This document shows, one piece after another, positions 6,558 through 13,784 of a stretch of DNA of 15,785 bases (positions are counted from its first letter, which is position 1; each line of letters starts with the position of its first letter). Origin of the DNA: an uncultured Clostridia bacterium. Lineage in GTDB: Bacteria > Bacillota_A > Clostridia > Oscillospirales > Oscillospiraceae. Under the pieces are notes generated by a model that did not search any database, had not been told where the DNA came from, and worked only from the letters and a program-made list of their open reading frames with translations. The stretch spans positions 1 to 15,785 of the forward strand of contig CAMKAP010000020.1 of the NCBI GenBank assembly GCA_946410505.1, in the 5' to 3' direction. The position numbers and the translations under genes were made by a program.

Positions 6558-6722
6558 GTGTAAGAAAGAAAAGAGCGCTCACAAGGATGCCGTGCTTTCT
6601 GCGCCACGCCGTTTGCGGAATGGCTTCGCTTCGCTCGCGCCGCTTCCTGATTGCTGAGTTCACGAGGCGCCGTGACGTGCCTCTCTGAGCGACGGGAGAG
6701 CAGATTCTTACGATTCCGCGGA

Positions 6723-7712
6723 TTATTCCCCGTACATCGCGGCGATCTCCGCCGCGGCGGCGCGGGCCTGACTGCGCACGTCCTCCGGGCCGAGGATTTC
6801 CGCCTCCGTTCCGAAGCCGAAGACCCAGGCGAAAAACAGCGGACTCACCACCACGTCCACCGTGAACGTAAAGTGTTCCGGTCCGTCGCGCAGGAGGATC
6901 ACATCTTTGCCGAAGCGGTCGATCACCGCCCCGGCCAGGTGATTGGCAAAGCGCAGCTTTACACCGCTCTCCTGCCCCGTAAACATGCCGAAAACCTTTT
7001 TGGAATAGGCTGACATGTCCGTCTGCTGAAAGGCCTCCTTCCCCTGCCGCTCCAGCTCCAGCGGGGTGATGCGGCTCATTTTGTCCACGCGAAAATGCTT
7101 CATACGCTCTTCCGCCGCGTCCCAGGCCAGCATATAGTAGTTTTCGTCGTCCCACATCAGGGCAAAGGGGCTCAGCTCGTAGCTCGCGCCGCCGCGGCGA
7201 TACTGCCGCTCCTTCTCCACAGTGAACTCGAAGTAGCGGAAGCGGATCCTGTGGTCCCGGTTGATGGCGTTGGAGATCTCGTCCACATTATAATAGACGC
7301 TCTCGTTCATGCTTTTAACCCGGTTCCGAACATAGACCTGGCGCTCCAGCATCCGCGCATCGTGTACGCTGGCCAGCCCCTCCAGCTTTCGGATCAGGGC
7401 GACGGTCTTTTTCTCGGTGATGAACTTGGAGGACTGAATGCTGTCCACCAGCAGTTTCAGCTCCGGCAGCTCAAAGTCCCGCTGTCCGATGTAATAACCG
7501 GTCTGCCTGCCCCGCTGCTGCACGAGGTCCATGCCGAAGGTGCGCAGCGCCTCAAGATCGTCGTAGATGCTCTTGCGTTCGGCGGGAATATCGTGCCTTG
7601 CCAGCTCCTCGATCATGTCCGCGACGCTCACAGGGTGCTGCTCGTCGCTCTGGCGCATCAGGTACTGCAGCAGGTACAATAGCTTCAGCTTCTGATTGCT
7701 TGCTCTCGCCAT
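6723..7712 (-). CDS. WYL-domain transcriptional regulator (HTH + WYL + WCX)
   Basis: The 329-residue protein has an N-terminal winged helix-turn-helix (residues 5-75; VSVADMIEELARHDIPAERKS and SIYDDLEALRTFG). A WYL domain spans roughly 145-215 and contains YYMLAW in place of the name-giving Trp-Tyr-Leu motif. A C-terminal WCX-like domain (about 250-329) reads VKLRFANHLAG and SPLFFAWVFGFGTEAEILGP. WYL regulators bind ligands, often nucleic acid or nucleotide signals, and control stress, defence or metabolic genes. The start at 7712 (ATG GCG AGA GCA) is supported by a GGGGG run about 6 nt upstream. It begins 10 nt after the LacI-family gene, so both are on one transcript. Its targets are unknown; the divergent lipid genes are candidates. 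Confidence 0.88.
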   Translation of the reverse strand: MARASNQKLKLLYLLQYLMRQSDEQHPVSVADMIEELARHDIPAERKSIYDDLEALRTFGMDLVQQRGRQTGYYIGQRDFELPELKLLVDSIQSSKFITEKKTVALIRKLEGLASVHDARMLERQVYVRNRVKSMNESVYYNVDEISNAINRDHRIRFRYFEFTVEKERQYRRGGASYELSPFALMWDDENYYMLAWDAAEERMKHFRVDKMSRITPLELERQGKEAFQQTDMSAYSKKVFGMFTGQESGVKLRFANHLAGAVIDRFGKDVILLRDGPEHFTFTVDVVVSPLFFAWVFGFGTEAEILGPEDVRSQARAAAAEIAAMYGE

Positions 7713-7722
7713 TCTGCGCCCC

Positions 7723-8703
7723 CTATCTGTGCGGGACCAGGACCGGGTGAAGTACCGTCTGTCTCGGCTCGATGCCGGCATGGGTCGCCATCTCGAGGGC
7801 CAGATTGATCCCGCAGATGGAAACTTCCACCTGGCGCAGGTCAACCACCGTCAGCGACTCATATAGCCGCGTGTTCGCGCTCTGGTAGCTGTTGCTCATG
7901 GTGATGATCTCCGCATCCCTGCCCATAACAAGACCGCCGTCACGGAAGGCCAGAGAGAGCCCCAGCGCCACCGTGTCCTGCATGCACAGAAACACCCCGT
8001 GTGCGCCGCCCTCCAGCAGCAGCTTCTGCCCCAGGGAATAGCCGTCGTCGATCTCCAGGCCGCAGGAATAACAGGCATGGGGCTGCAGCCCGCAGCGGCG
8101 GAGGGTCTCCTGTACGGAGAGGCTTCTGTACTGCGCGCCGAGGAGCCACTTGTCCGGCAGCACCAGCGTGATCCTCTCGCCCGCATGGGCAGCTGCATAC
8201 TCTGCCGCCATCTGACCAGCCTCCACCTCATCAATGGTGACAGAGGGGTAGCCCGCCACCGTCCGGTTGAGAAGCACGGCCGGATAGGTGGTCTGGTGCT
8301 GTTTTAAGGTTTCCAGATCCTCATTGCTGGCAGACACGATCACCGAGGCGCTGGCGCGGCCCGGGAGCCAGAGAGAACTCTGGTCGCTGAGCCGGCCTGG
8401 GTCATAGGGACGGATAGTCACATCCGCCTGGATCGGCGCCACGCCCAGCGCGGTATTCATGCCCGCAATAAACGAAGGAAGGAAAGAATCAAACTGCCGC
8501 TGCGGCCAGTAGACCGCGATCGAGGGGCGGCGATTTTTCCGGGCCCTGGCCGTCAGGTCATAGCCCAACTCCCGGGCAACCTTTACTACACGCTCCTGCA
8601 TGGCGGCGGAGATCCTGCGCTCCTCTCCGCGTCCCGAGAGGACATATGATACCGTCGCGATTGAGGTGTCGCAGGCAGCGGCAACATCTTTCAAAGTAAC
8701 CAA
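7723..8703 (-). CDS. LacI-family transcriptional regulator
   Basis: The 326-residue protein begins with the LacI headpiece VTLKDVAAACDTSIATVSYVL (residues 2-22) and hinge-proximal helix ARELGYDLTARARKNR. A periplasmic-binding-like sensor domain follows (SIAVYWPQR, PAVLLNRTV, the VTIDEVEAG region, FLCMQDTVALG, EIITMSNS). The start codon is TTG (8701-8703), with AAGGAGG at 8711-8717 placed 7 nt upstream, and the family N-terminus begins exactly there. A TTG start usually lowers output. The gene has its own promoter at 8741-8769, overlapped by a TTAAACA inverted repeat that may be its own operator. It is divergent from the acyltransferase gene and co-transcribed with the WYL regulator. The effector, expected to be a sugar or nucleoside from family precedent, is unknown. 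Confidence 0.93.
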   Translation of the reverse strand: MVTLKDVAAACDTSIATVSYVLSGRGEERRISAAMQERVVKVARELGYDLTARARKNRRPSIAVYWPQRQFDSFLPSFIAGMNTALGVAPIQADVTIRPYDPGRLSDQSSLWLPGRASASVIVSASNEDLETLKQHQTTYPAVLLNRTVAGYPSVTIDEVEAGQMAAEYAAAHAGERITLVLPDKWLLGAQYRSLSVQETLRRCGLQPHACYSCGLEIDDGYSLGQKLLLEGGAHGVFLCMQDTVALGLSLAFRDGGLVMGRDAEIITMSNSYQSANTRLYESLTVVDLRQVEVSICGINLALEMATHAGIEPRQTVLHPVLVPHR

Positions 8704-8740
8704 GGCTGTTCCTCCTTAAGCACTTAGTGTCTACTGTTTC

Positions 8741-8802
8741 AGTATATCATATTGTATTAACTTAAACAAGCTCTATTTTTTAGGTTAAATTTTCTGTTTA
8801 AG
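8741..8802 (-). promoter_or_regulatory. Promoter of the LacI-WYL operon with TTAAACA inverted repeat
   Basis: On the minus strand TTGTTT (8764-8769), a 17-bp spacer and TATACT (8741-8746) form a good sigma-A promoter. CTTAAACA (8761-8768), covering the -35, is inverted as TGTTTAAG at 8795-8802. A third TTAAACA lies at 8857-8863, between this promoter and the divergent one. These are candidate operators for the LacI-type protein and autoregulation is inferred. Confidence 0.55.
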
Positions 8803-8918
8803 CTGATGCCCCGGCTGTCACGCTTCTCCTTATTGTCGCCCTGGATGACGATGGAATTAAACAATTTATCATTTTTGCTAAAAACGTCTCAATTTGTTCA
8901 ATTTTTCTTGCAATAATA

Positions 8919-8927
8919 TGGTATACT
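8919..8927 (+). promoter_or_regulatory. Extended -10 promoter of the acyltransferase-PAP2 operon
   Basis: TGGTATACT (8919-8927) is an extended -10 with a near-consensus hexamer. No -35 is found at the normal distance (TTGTTC at 8894-8899 is 22 bp away). The predicted start is near 8934, about 20 nt before the ATG. Confidence 0.5.
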
Positions 8928-8954
8928 ACTTTCCGAAACTGCAAGGAGGCTCAG

Positions 8955-9731
8955 ATGGACGACAAAAAAACAACGATTATATACCGAATCCTGCGCTGGT
9001 TCGTCTGGCTCTTTGCGCCGAAATTCCGGCTCTCCGGCGAGGAAAAGCTCCCGGCCGAACCCTGCGTCATTGTCGGAAACCACAGCCAGCTCTACGGTCC
9101 CATCGCCGCGGAGCTCTATATGCCCGGGAAAAAGGATATCTGGTGTGCCGGTGAAATGATGCACCGGGAAGAAGTGGCCGAATATGCCTTCACGGATTTC
9201 TGGTCCTTCAAGCCCAGGTGGACGCACTGGTTTTTCCGCATTGTGAGCCGGCTCATCACGCCCCTCTCGGTCTGCATCTTCAACAATGCCCACACTCTGC
9301 CGGTTTATCACGATACGCGGCTGATCTCCACCTACCGGGAATCCATCGCCCGGCTGCAGAACGGAAGCAGTATGGTCATTTTCCCGGAAAAAAATCAGAG
9401 GCATAACAATATTGTCTACGCCTTTCAGGATAAGTTCGTCGACCTGGCCCGTTTCTATTACAAAAAGACGGGTACAGCCCTCTCCTTCGTCCCCCTCTAC
9501 ATTTCGCCAAAGCGCAAAACGCTGTATTTCGGCGAGCCGATCCGCTTTGATCCCTCTGCGCCCATATCGGAAGAGCGCACACGGATCTGCAGCTATCTCT
9601 CCGACGCGATCACAGACATCGCCGTGTCGCTGCCGGAACATACGGTGGTCCCCTATCGCAACATCCGCAAGCGGGACTATCCGAAAAATACTCCCCTCGA
9701 GGTTTATGAGCATGAAGAAGCCTGTTGTTGA
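8955..9731 (+). CDS. PlsC-like phospholipid/glycerol acyltransferase with altered H-X4-D motif
   Basis: The 258-residue protein has a hydrophobic amphipathic N-terminus (ILRWFVWLFAPKF) and the lysophospholipid acyltransferase fold. Motif I is VGNHSQLYGPI. His43 is present but the aspartate five residues on is Gly48. Motif III is FPEKNQ (143-148) rather than FPEGTR. A later FVPLYISP with a following YFGEPIRF matches the family's C-terminal strand. PlsC enzymes acylate lysophosphatidate at the membrane. Here the changed catalytic pair means that the activity or acceptor is uncertain. AAGGAGG at 8943-8949 fixes the start. The last 20 bp overlap the PAP2-like gene, so the two are coupled. I believe the NHxQxYGP form recurs in Clostridia, which would make it a subfamily rather than decay. 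Confidence 0.8.
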   Translation: MDDKKTTIIYRILRWFVWLFAPKFRLSGEEKLPAEPCVIVGNHSQLYGPIAAELYMPGKKDIWCAGEMMHREEVAEYAFTDFWSFKPRWTHWFFRIVSRLITPLSVCIFNNAHTLPVYHDTRLISTYRESIARLQNGSSMVIFPEKNQRHNNIVYAFQDKFVDLARFYYKKTGTALSFVPLYISPKRKTLYFGEPIRFDPSAPISEERTRICSYLSDAITDIAVSLPEHTVVPYRNIRKRDYPKNTPLEVYEHEEACC

Positions 9732-10395
9732 CTATCGTGAATTTCGTTTCAGCCGCATAAACGAGCCCCGCTTTTCCCATGTGAAGCTGCTGGCCGGCTG
9801 GATTTTCTACTTTGCCATGTACTTTATCACGGAGAATCTGATCCCCGCCTCCCGCTGCCATCCGATGCACTGCCGGCTGGACGATCTGATTCCCTTCAAC
9901 GAATACTTTCTGATCTTCTACGTGGGCTGGTATTTTCTGGTCTTTGGTGCGCTCCTGTACACCTTTCTCTATAAGATCGAAAACTTCCGCCGTCTGCAGA
10001 TCTACCTCATCGTGACCCAGGTGGTGGCCATGACCTGCTATGTGCTCTGGCCCAGCCGCCAGGATCTGCGGCCGGACGTCTTTGTGCGCGACAACGCCCT
10101 GACCCACCTGATGGCCTTTATCTATTCCTTTGACACCAGCACGGGCGTTTGTCCTTCGCTGCACGCGGCCTACTCTTTCGGCGTCCTGTCCGTGACCTGG
10201 AAGGACCGTGACGTGCCCGGCTGGTGCAAGGCGCTGCTGCTGTTCGTGGTGATCATGATCTGCCTTGCCGTGTGCTTCGTCAAGCAGCACTCCGCGCTGG
10301 ATGTTCTGGCGGCGCTGCCGCTGTGCCTGCTGGCCGAGTGCATCACCTTCGGAAAGAGCTACTGGCGGCCCCGTCTTCGGCCTCAGACCTCCTGA
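9712..10395 (+). CDS. PAP2-superfamily membrane phosphatase/transferase
   Basis: This 227-residue integral membrane protein has about six predicted helices. It carries the PAP2 catalytic motifs: an R-P element (SRQDLRP, 115-121), CPSLHA (147-152) with Pro148-Ser149-His151, and KQHSALD (191-197) with the nucleophile-type His193 and Asp197. Family members remove phosphate from phosphatidic acid, phosphatidylglycerophosphate or undecaprenyl pyrophosphate, or transfer lipid phosphate head groups (Aur1-like). GAGG at 9699-9702 lies 9 nt before ATG 9712, favouring it over the in-frame ATG at 9706. It overlaps the acyltransferase gene and is followed after 6 nt by a membrane protein gene, so a phosphatidic-acid or polyprenyl-phosphate step next to an acylation step is plausible. 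Confidence 0.85.
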   Translation: MKKPVVDYREFRFSRINEPRFSHVKLLAGWIFYFAMYFITENLIPASRCHPMHCRLDDLIPFNEYFLIFYVGWYFLVFGALLYTFLYKIENFRRLQIYLIVTQVVAMTCYVLWPSRQDLRPDVFVRDNALTHLMAFIYSFDTSTGVCPSLHAAYSFGVLSVTWKDRDVPGWCKALLLFVVIMICLAVCFVKQHSALDVLAALPLCLLAECITFGKSYWRPRLRPQTS

Positions 10396-10401
10396 GAAGC
10401 G

Positions 10402-10953
10402 ATGAAAAGCCGGACGCACAACGCCGCCTGGGCGCTGGCCTTCTGTGCGCTGATGGCCGCACTCGGCGCCGCCGCCATGGCAGCGGGAGGTCTGATCCCC
10501 GTGGCCACCTACTGCAGCCCCATGATTGCCTCCGTTCTGCTTCTGCCCGTGATGAGCGAGGCCGGCGATGGCTGGGCATGGATGACCTGGGCCGTTACGG
10601 CGCTGCTGGCGCTGCTGCTGAGCGTTGACCGGGAGGCTGCATTCCTGTATCTTTTTGTGGGCTATTACCCGATTCTTCGGCCCTATCTGGATGCGGTGAG
10701 GGCAGTCCCTCTGCGATTTTTCCTGAAGCTGCTGTTTTTTACCGTTTCCCTCGGTATCCTTTACGCGCTGCTGCTCTGGGTCTTTCAGCTGGGCGCCCTG
10801 CTGGAGGATTTCAGCGGCTTCGGCTTCTGGTCGGGCCTTGCCTTTTTTGCGGCGCTCGTCGCTGTTATGATGATCTATGACATGGCGCTTGCCCGCCTGC
10901 ATCTGTACTGGCTGGTAAAGCTCCGCCCCCGCCTCAGGCTGCCCAAGCAATAA
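10402..10953 (+). CDS. Small multi-pass membrane protein of unknown function
   Basis: The 183-residue protein has five likely membrane helices (about 10-30, 38-53, 58-75, 105-128 and 143-163) and short basic loops (RPYLDAVRAVPLR; C-terminus KLRPRLRLPKQ). The first helix, ALMAALGAAAMAAGGLIP, resembles the opening of ECF-transporter S components and DUF2232-type proteins, but I cannot assign it to either. The ATG lies 6 nt after the PAP2-like stop, with a weak GAGAAG binding site overlapping that stop, suggesting coupled translation. It is the last gene before a strong terminator. A role with the two lipid enzymes is only inferred from the operon. Confidence 0.75.
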   Translation: MKSRTHNAAWALAFCALMAALGAAAMAAGGLIPVATYCSPMIASVLLLPVMSEAGDGWAWMTWAVTALLALLLSVDREAAFLYLFVGYYPILRPYLDAVRAVPLRFFLKLLFFTVSLGILYALLLWVFQLGALLEDFSGFGFWSGLAFFAALVAVMMIYDMALARLHLYWLVKLRPRLRLPKQ

Positions 10954-10957
10954 AACC

Positions 10958-10994
10958 AAAGCTCCTGTTCCGTTCATGGGTACAGGAGCTTTTT
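10958..10994 (+). terminator. Intrinsic terminator of the acyltransferase-PAP2 operon
   Basis: An 11-bp perfect stem AAAGCTCCTGT / ACAGGAGCTTT (10958-10968 and 10982-10992) with a 13-nt loop runs into a T5 tract. It starts 5 nt after the last stop codon. Confidence 0.9.
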
Positions 10995-10995
10995 C

Positions 10996-11024
10996 TTGTC
11001 AAGTTTGCGGCTTTGTGGTAGGAT
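10996..11024 (+). promoter_or_regulatory. Promoter of the second acyltransferase-symporter operon
   Basis: TTGTCA (10996-11001), a 17-bp spacer and TAGGAT (11019-11024), with TGG just before the -10 as an extended element. It begins immediately after the preceding terminator. The predicted start is about 25 nt before the gene. Confidence 0.62.
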
Positions 11025-11056
11025 AGTTAAAAAAATACAAATAAAAGGAAGCCGCC

Positions 11057-12238
11057 ATGGAAGAGTACGCACGGCATCAGAAAATCTGGCGGATGCTGTA
11101 CGGGCCTTTAAGCCTATGGATCTGCCGCAAATTTCATATGACTCACGAGGACCTGAGGGTGGACGGTCCGGTGCTTCTGGTTCCCAACCACGTCAACGCC
11201 TGGGATCCGCTGCTGATAGCCATGAGCCTGAAGGAAAAGCAGGTCTATTTTGTCGCAAGTGAGCATCTGTTCCGTCTCGGTTTCGTCTCCCGGGCACTGC
11301 AATGGCTGGTGGGCCCCATCCCCCGGCGCAAGGCCGCCTCGGGGACGGATACGGTGAAGGCCTGTCTGCGGCAGTTGCGCGCCGGTCATTCCATCTGTCT
11401 CTTCGCCGAAGGAGAGCAGTGCTGGGACGGGCGAAATAACCCCATCTTTCCCGCCACGGGCAAGCTGGCCAAGAGCTCCGGCGCGACGCTCGTCACCTAT
11501 CGGCTCGAGGGGGCCTATCTCTCCAAGCCCCGCTGGGCCAGAGGCGTGCGGCGCGGCCGTGTACACGGGCATCCGGTGAATATCTATCCGCCTGAGACGC
11601 TCAAGGGCATGAGCGCCGCCGAGGTCAACGCCGCCATTGAGCGCGACTGCTTTGAGGACGCCTGGGAGCGGCAGAGGCAATGGCATCAGCCTTACCGGGG
11701 TAAACGCCTGGCCGAGGGGCTGGAGCGCGCCATGTATCTCTGCCCTCGCTGCCGGGGGATTGGGACGCTGCGCACGAAGGGCGACAGGATCTTCTGCTGC
11801 TGCGGCTTCTCCCTGCAATACACTGCGGAGGGCTTCTTTTCCCCGGCAGAGCCCTTTGAGACGATCGCGGACTGGGAGAGCTGGCAGCGGGAGGCGCTGC
11901 GCACAAGGAACTTTCCGACGCAGGGCGAGGGTCTTTTCTCCGATCGGGACATGCTCCTCACAAAGATCGGCAGCGGCCACGAGGAGGCAGAGCTGGGCCG
12001 CGGCACGCTGATCCAGTATGAAGATCGGCTCTGCTGCGCGGGCCATGACTTTTCCCTCTCGGAGATCCGCAGCATGGCGCCGGTGCAGAGTTATCTGCTT
12101 CTTTTCAGCTATCGGGACGAGTACTATCAGCTTCGCTCCGACAGTGGTGCAAATTTGAGAAAATATATGGAAATCTGGCGCGAGACGGCCGAGGCGTCTC
12201 CCCGGCGTATTTCCCGGGAAAAACAGGAAAGGAACTGA
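11057..12238 (+). CDS. PlsC-like 1-acylglycerol-3-phosphate acyltransferase with C-terminal zinc-ribbon-like module
   Basis: Of the 393 residues, about 1-215 form a PlsC-type acyltransferase. Motif I is PNHVNAWDP with intact His45 and Asp50, the acceptor-site segment is VGPIPRRKA, and motif III is FAEGEQ (116-121), where FPEG is usual. Residues about 225-260 hold four closely placed cysteine positions (CPRC at 229-232, then FCCCGF with Cys247-249), like a zinc ribbon. About 130 further residues follow without a recognised fold. Classic PlsC proteins are near 200-250 residues, so this is an extended form. AGGAAG near 11046-11051 supports the start. The symporter gene begins 4 nt after the stop. 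Acylation of lysophosphatidate is likely. The purpose of the C-terminal part is unknown; it may bind a protein or nucleic-acid partner or simply stabilise the enzyme. Confidence 0.85.
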   Translation: MEEYARHQKIWRMLYGPLSLWICRKFHMTHEDLRVDGPVLLVPNHVNAWDPLLIAMSLKEKQVYFVASEHLFRLGFVSRALQWLVGPIPRRKAASGTDTVKACLRQLRAGHSICLFAEGEQCWDGRNNPIFPATGKLAKSSGATLVTYRLEGAYLSKPRWARGVRRGRVHGHPVNIYPPETLKGMSAAEVNAAIERDCFEDAWERQRQWHQPYRGKRLAEGLERAMYLCPRCRGIGTLRTKGDRIFCCCGFSLQYTAEGFFSPAEPFETIADWESWQREALRTRNFPTQGEGLFSDRDMLLTKIGSGHEEAELGRGTLIQYEDRLCCAGHDFSLSEIRSMAPVQSYLLLFSYRDEYYQLRSDSGANLRKYMEIWRETAEASPRRISREKQERN

Positions 12239-12242
12239 CAGT

Positions 12243-13616
12243 ATGGATTATTCTGCCGCAAACACCGCTCTCTGGAACATGATCATTCAGCTTGGCCTCA
12301 TCGCCGGCGCCATCATGCTGGCCAATCTCCTGCGCCAGAAGATTCCTATGATCCGCAGGTCCCTGATGCCCGTAGCCGTTCTGGCAGGCTTTCTGCTGCT
12401 GATCGCCAAATATCTCCGGCTGATCTCCCTGGATCAGGACCTGATGGAAATGCTGGTCTACCACGGGATCGCTCTCGGCTTCATCGCCATGAGTCTCCGT
12501 GTCCCCGAAGAACAAGCCTCCGGCAAGGGCGATCTGACCGGTCTCAAATCCGGCGCGATCATTGTGAGCACATATATGGTGCAGGGCGTCACCGGCCTGC
12601 TGATCACGCTTCTCCTCTCCGCCACCGTCATGCCCGGCCTGTTTCCGGCCTCCGGCCTGCTGCTGCCCATGGGCTACGGACAAGGGCCCGGTCAGGCCAA
12701 CAATGTGGGCTCCAGCTACGAGGCGCTGGGCTTCGCCGGCGGACGCAGCTTCGGCCTCGCCATCGCCGCGGCCGGCTACCTGGTGGCCTGCGTGGTGGGC
12801 GTCATCATCCTCAATGTGCTCTCCCGCAAGGGCCGCATCGGCCAGACCCGTTCCTCCGCCGAGGAGAGCCATCCGGCCAACTTCTTCATGAGCCGCGACG
12901 AGATCCCCATCTCCGACTCCATCGACAAGCTGTCCGTGCAGGCCGCCTTGGTGCTGCTGGTGTATCTGGTCACCTATCTCGCCGCCCGGGGCCTGACCTC
13001 CGGCATTGCAGCCCTCTCCCCCGGCCTCGCCGCCACGGTCAACACCCTGATCTGGGGTTTCAACTTCATCATCGGCGCGGCCTTTGCCATGCTCCTTCGC
13101 GCCCTGCTGCAGAAGGGCCGCAAAACCGGCGTCATCCTGCGCCAGTATCAGAACAACTACCTGCTCAACCGCATCTCCGGCTTTTTCTTCGATATTATGA
13201 TCGTGGCCGGCATCGGCTCCATCAATTTGGAGGACATCCGCGGCCTCTGGCTCCCCTTCCTGCTGCTGGCCGCAGCCGGCGGTATTCTGACCTGGATCCA
13301 TCTGGCCATCGTCTGCAGAAAGGTCTATTCCGACTACTATTACGAAGGTCTGATCTCCATGTACGGCATGATGACCGGCACCATCAGTTCCGGTGTGCTG
13401 CTGCTGCGTGAAATCGACCCGGACCTCGCCACCCCCGCCGCCAACAATCTGATCGTGGGCAGCAGTTTTGGCATTGTGCTGGGTGCGCCGGTGCTGATTC
13501 TGGTCGGCATGGCGCCCAAGTCCGTTGCCATGAGCTGGATCGTTCTGGCTTTGGCCGCCGCCTACGGCGCGATTCTGTACCTGGCAATCTTCAAACTGAA
13601 GGCGAAAAAGCGCTGA
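12243..13616 (+). CDS. Sodium/glutamate symporter family (GltS/ESS) membrane transporter
   Basis: The 457-residue protein has about eleven or twelve hydrophobic helices in two related halves. GYGQGPGQANNVG with the downstream FGLAIAAAGYLVA helix in the first half, and MYGMMTGTISSGVLLLREIDP in the second, correspond to the re-entrant pore motifs of the ESS (GltS) family, which couples sodium entry to uptake of glutamate or related carboxylates. The first-half loop differs from the GGHGTA form of enteric GltS, so the substrate may not be glutamate. The protein is longer than E. coli GltS (about 400). AAAGGAA near 12227 is 9 nt upstream and the gene starts 4 nt after the acyltransferase stop, so they form one operon. 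No functional link between them is evident. Confidence 0.85.
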   Translation: MDYSAANTALWNMIIQLGLIAGAIMLANLLRQKIPMIRRSLMPVAVLAGFLLLIAKYLRLISLDQDLMEMLVYHGIALGFIAMSLRVPEEQASGKGDLTGLKSGAIIVSTYMVQGVTGLLITLLLSATVMPGLFPASGLLLPMGYGQGPGQANNVGSSYEALGFAGGRSFGLAIAAAGYLVACVVGVIILNVLSRKGRIGQTRSSAEESHPANFFMSRDEIPISDSIDKLSVQAALVLLVYLVTYLAARGLTSGIAALSPGLAATVNTLIWGFNFIIGAAFAMLLRALLQKGRKTGVILRQYQNNYLLNRISGFFFDIMIVAGIGSINLEDIRGLWLPFLLLAAAGGILTWIHLAIVCRKVYSDYYYEGLISMYGMMTGTISSGVLLLREIDPDLATPAANNLIVGSSFGIVLGAPVLILVGMAPKSVAMSWIVLALAAAYGAILYLAIFKLKAKKR

Positions 13617-13653
13617 GACGCAGAGTTTTCAGGCATATTCAGGCTGAAACAGC

Positions 13654-13689
13654 CGCGGCTCCCGGGCTTATCCGGGGGCCGCGTTTTTT
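13654..13689 (+). terminator. Intrinsic terminator after the symporter gene
   Basis: A 12-bp stem (13654-13665 with 13672-13683, one G-U pair) and loop GCTTAT are followed by six T (13684-13689). Confidence 0.92.
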
Positions 13690-13702
13690 AAGATTTCTTT
13701 TG

Positions 13703-13731
13703 TTGACCCACCGCGGGGGACGCGATATAAT
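13703..13731 (+). promoter_or_regulatory. Near-consensus sigma-A promoter of the pseudo-exonuclease gene
   Basis: TTGACC (13703-13708), exactly 17 bp, then TATAAT (13726-13731). Eleven of twelve bases match consensus, the strongest promoter in the window. The predicted start is near 13738, leaving about 47 nt of leader. Confidence 0.88.
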
Positions 13732-13784
13732 AAAGTCCTGAAACGCAAAAGGTCGAAACATCGTTGATTCCATAGGAGTATGCC

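Noticed and set aside
6500..6688. Short plus-strand frame of 62 codons inside the hairpin region
   Set aside because: Its coding is driven by the repeat and low-complexity arms (RPPVLSFLLEKRKNAPRG). No ribosome binding site was seen.
9610..10977. Long open frame (455 codons) on the minus strand
   Set aside because: It lies antisense to the PAP2-like and membrane protein genes, has a Gln/His/Gly-rich composition typical of a shadow frame in GC-rich DNA, and has no family motif.
12105..13301. Long open frame (398 codons) on the minus strand
   Set aside because: It is antisense to the symporter gene, with a Gly/Gln/Asp-rich low-complexity translation and no ribosome binding site of note. It is a codon-bias artefact.
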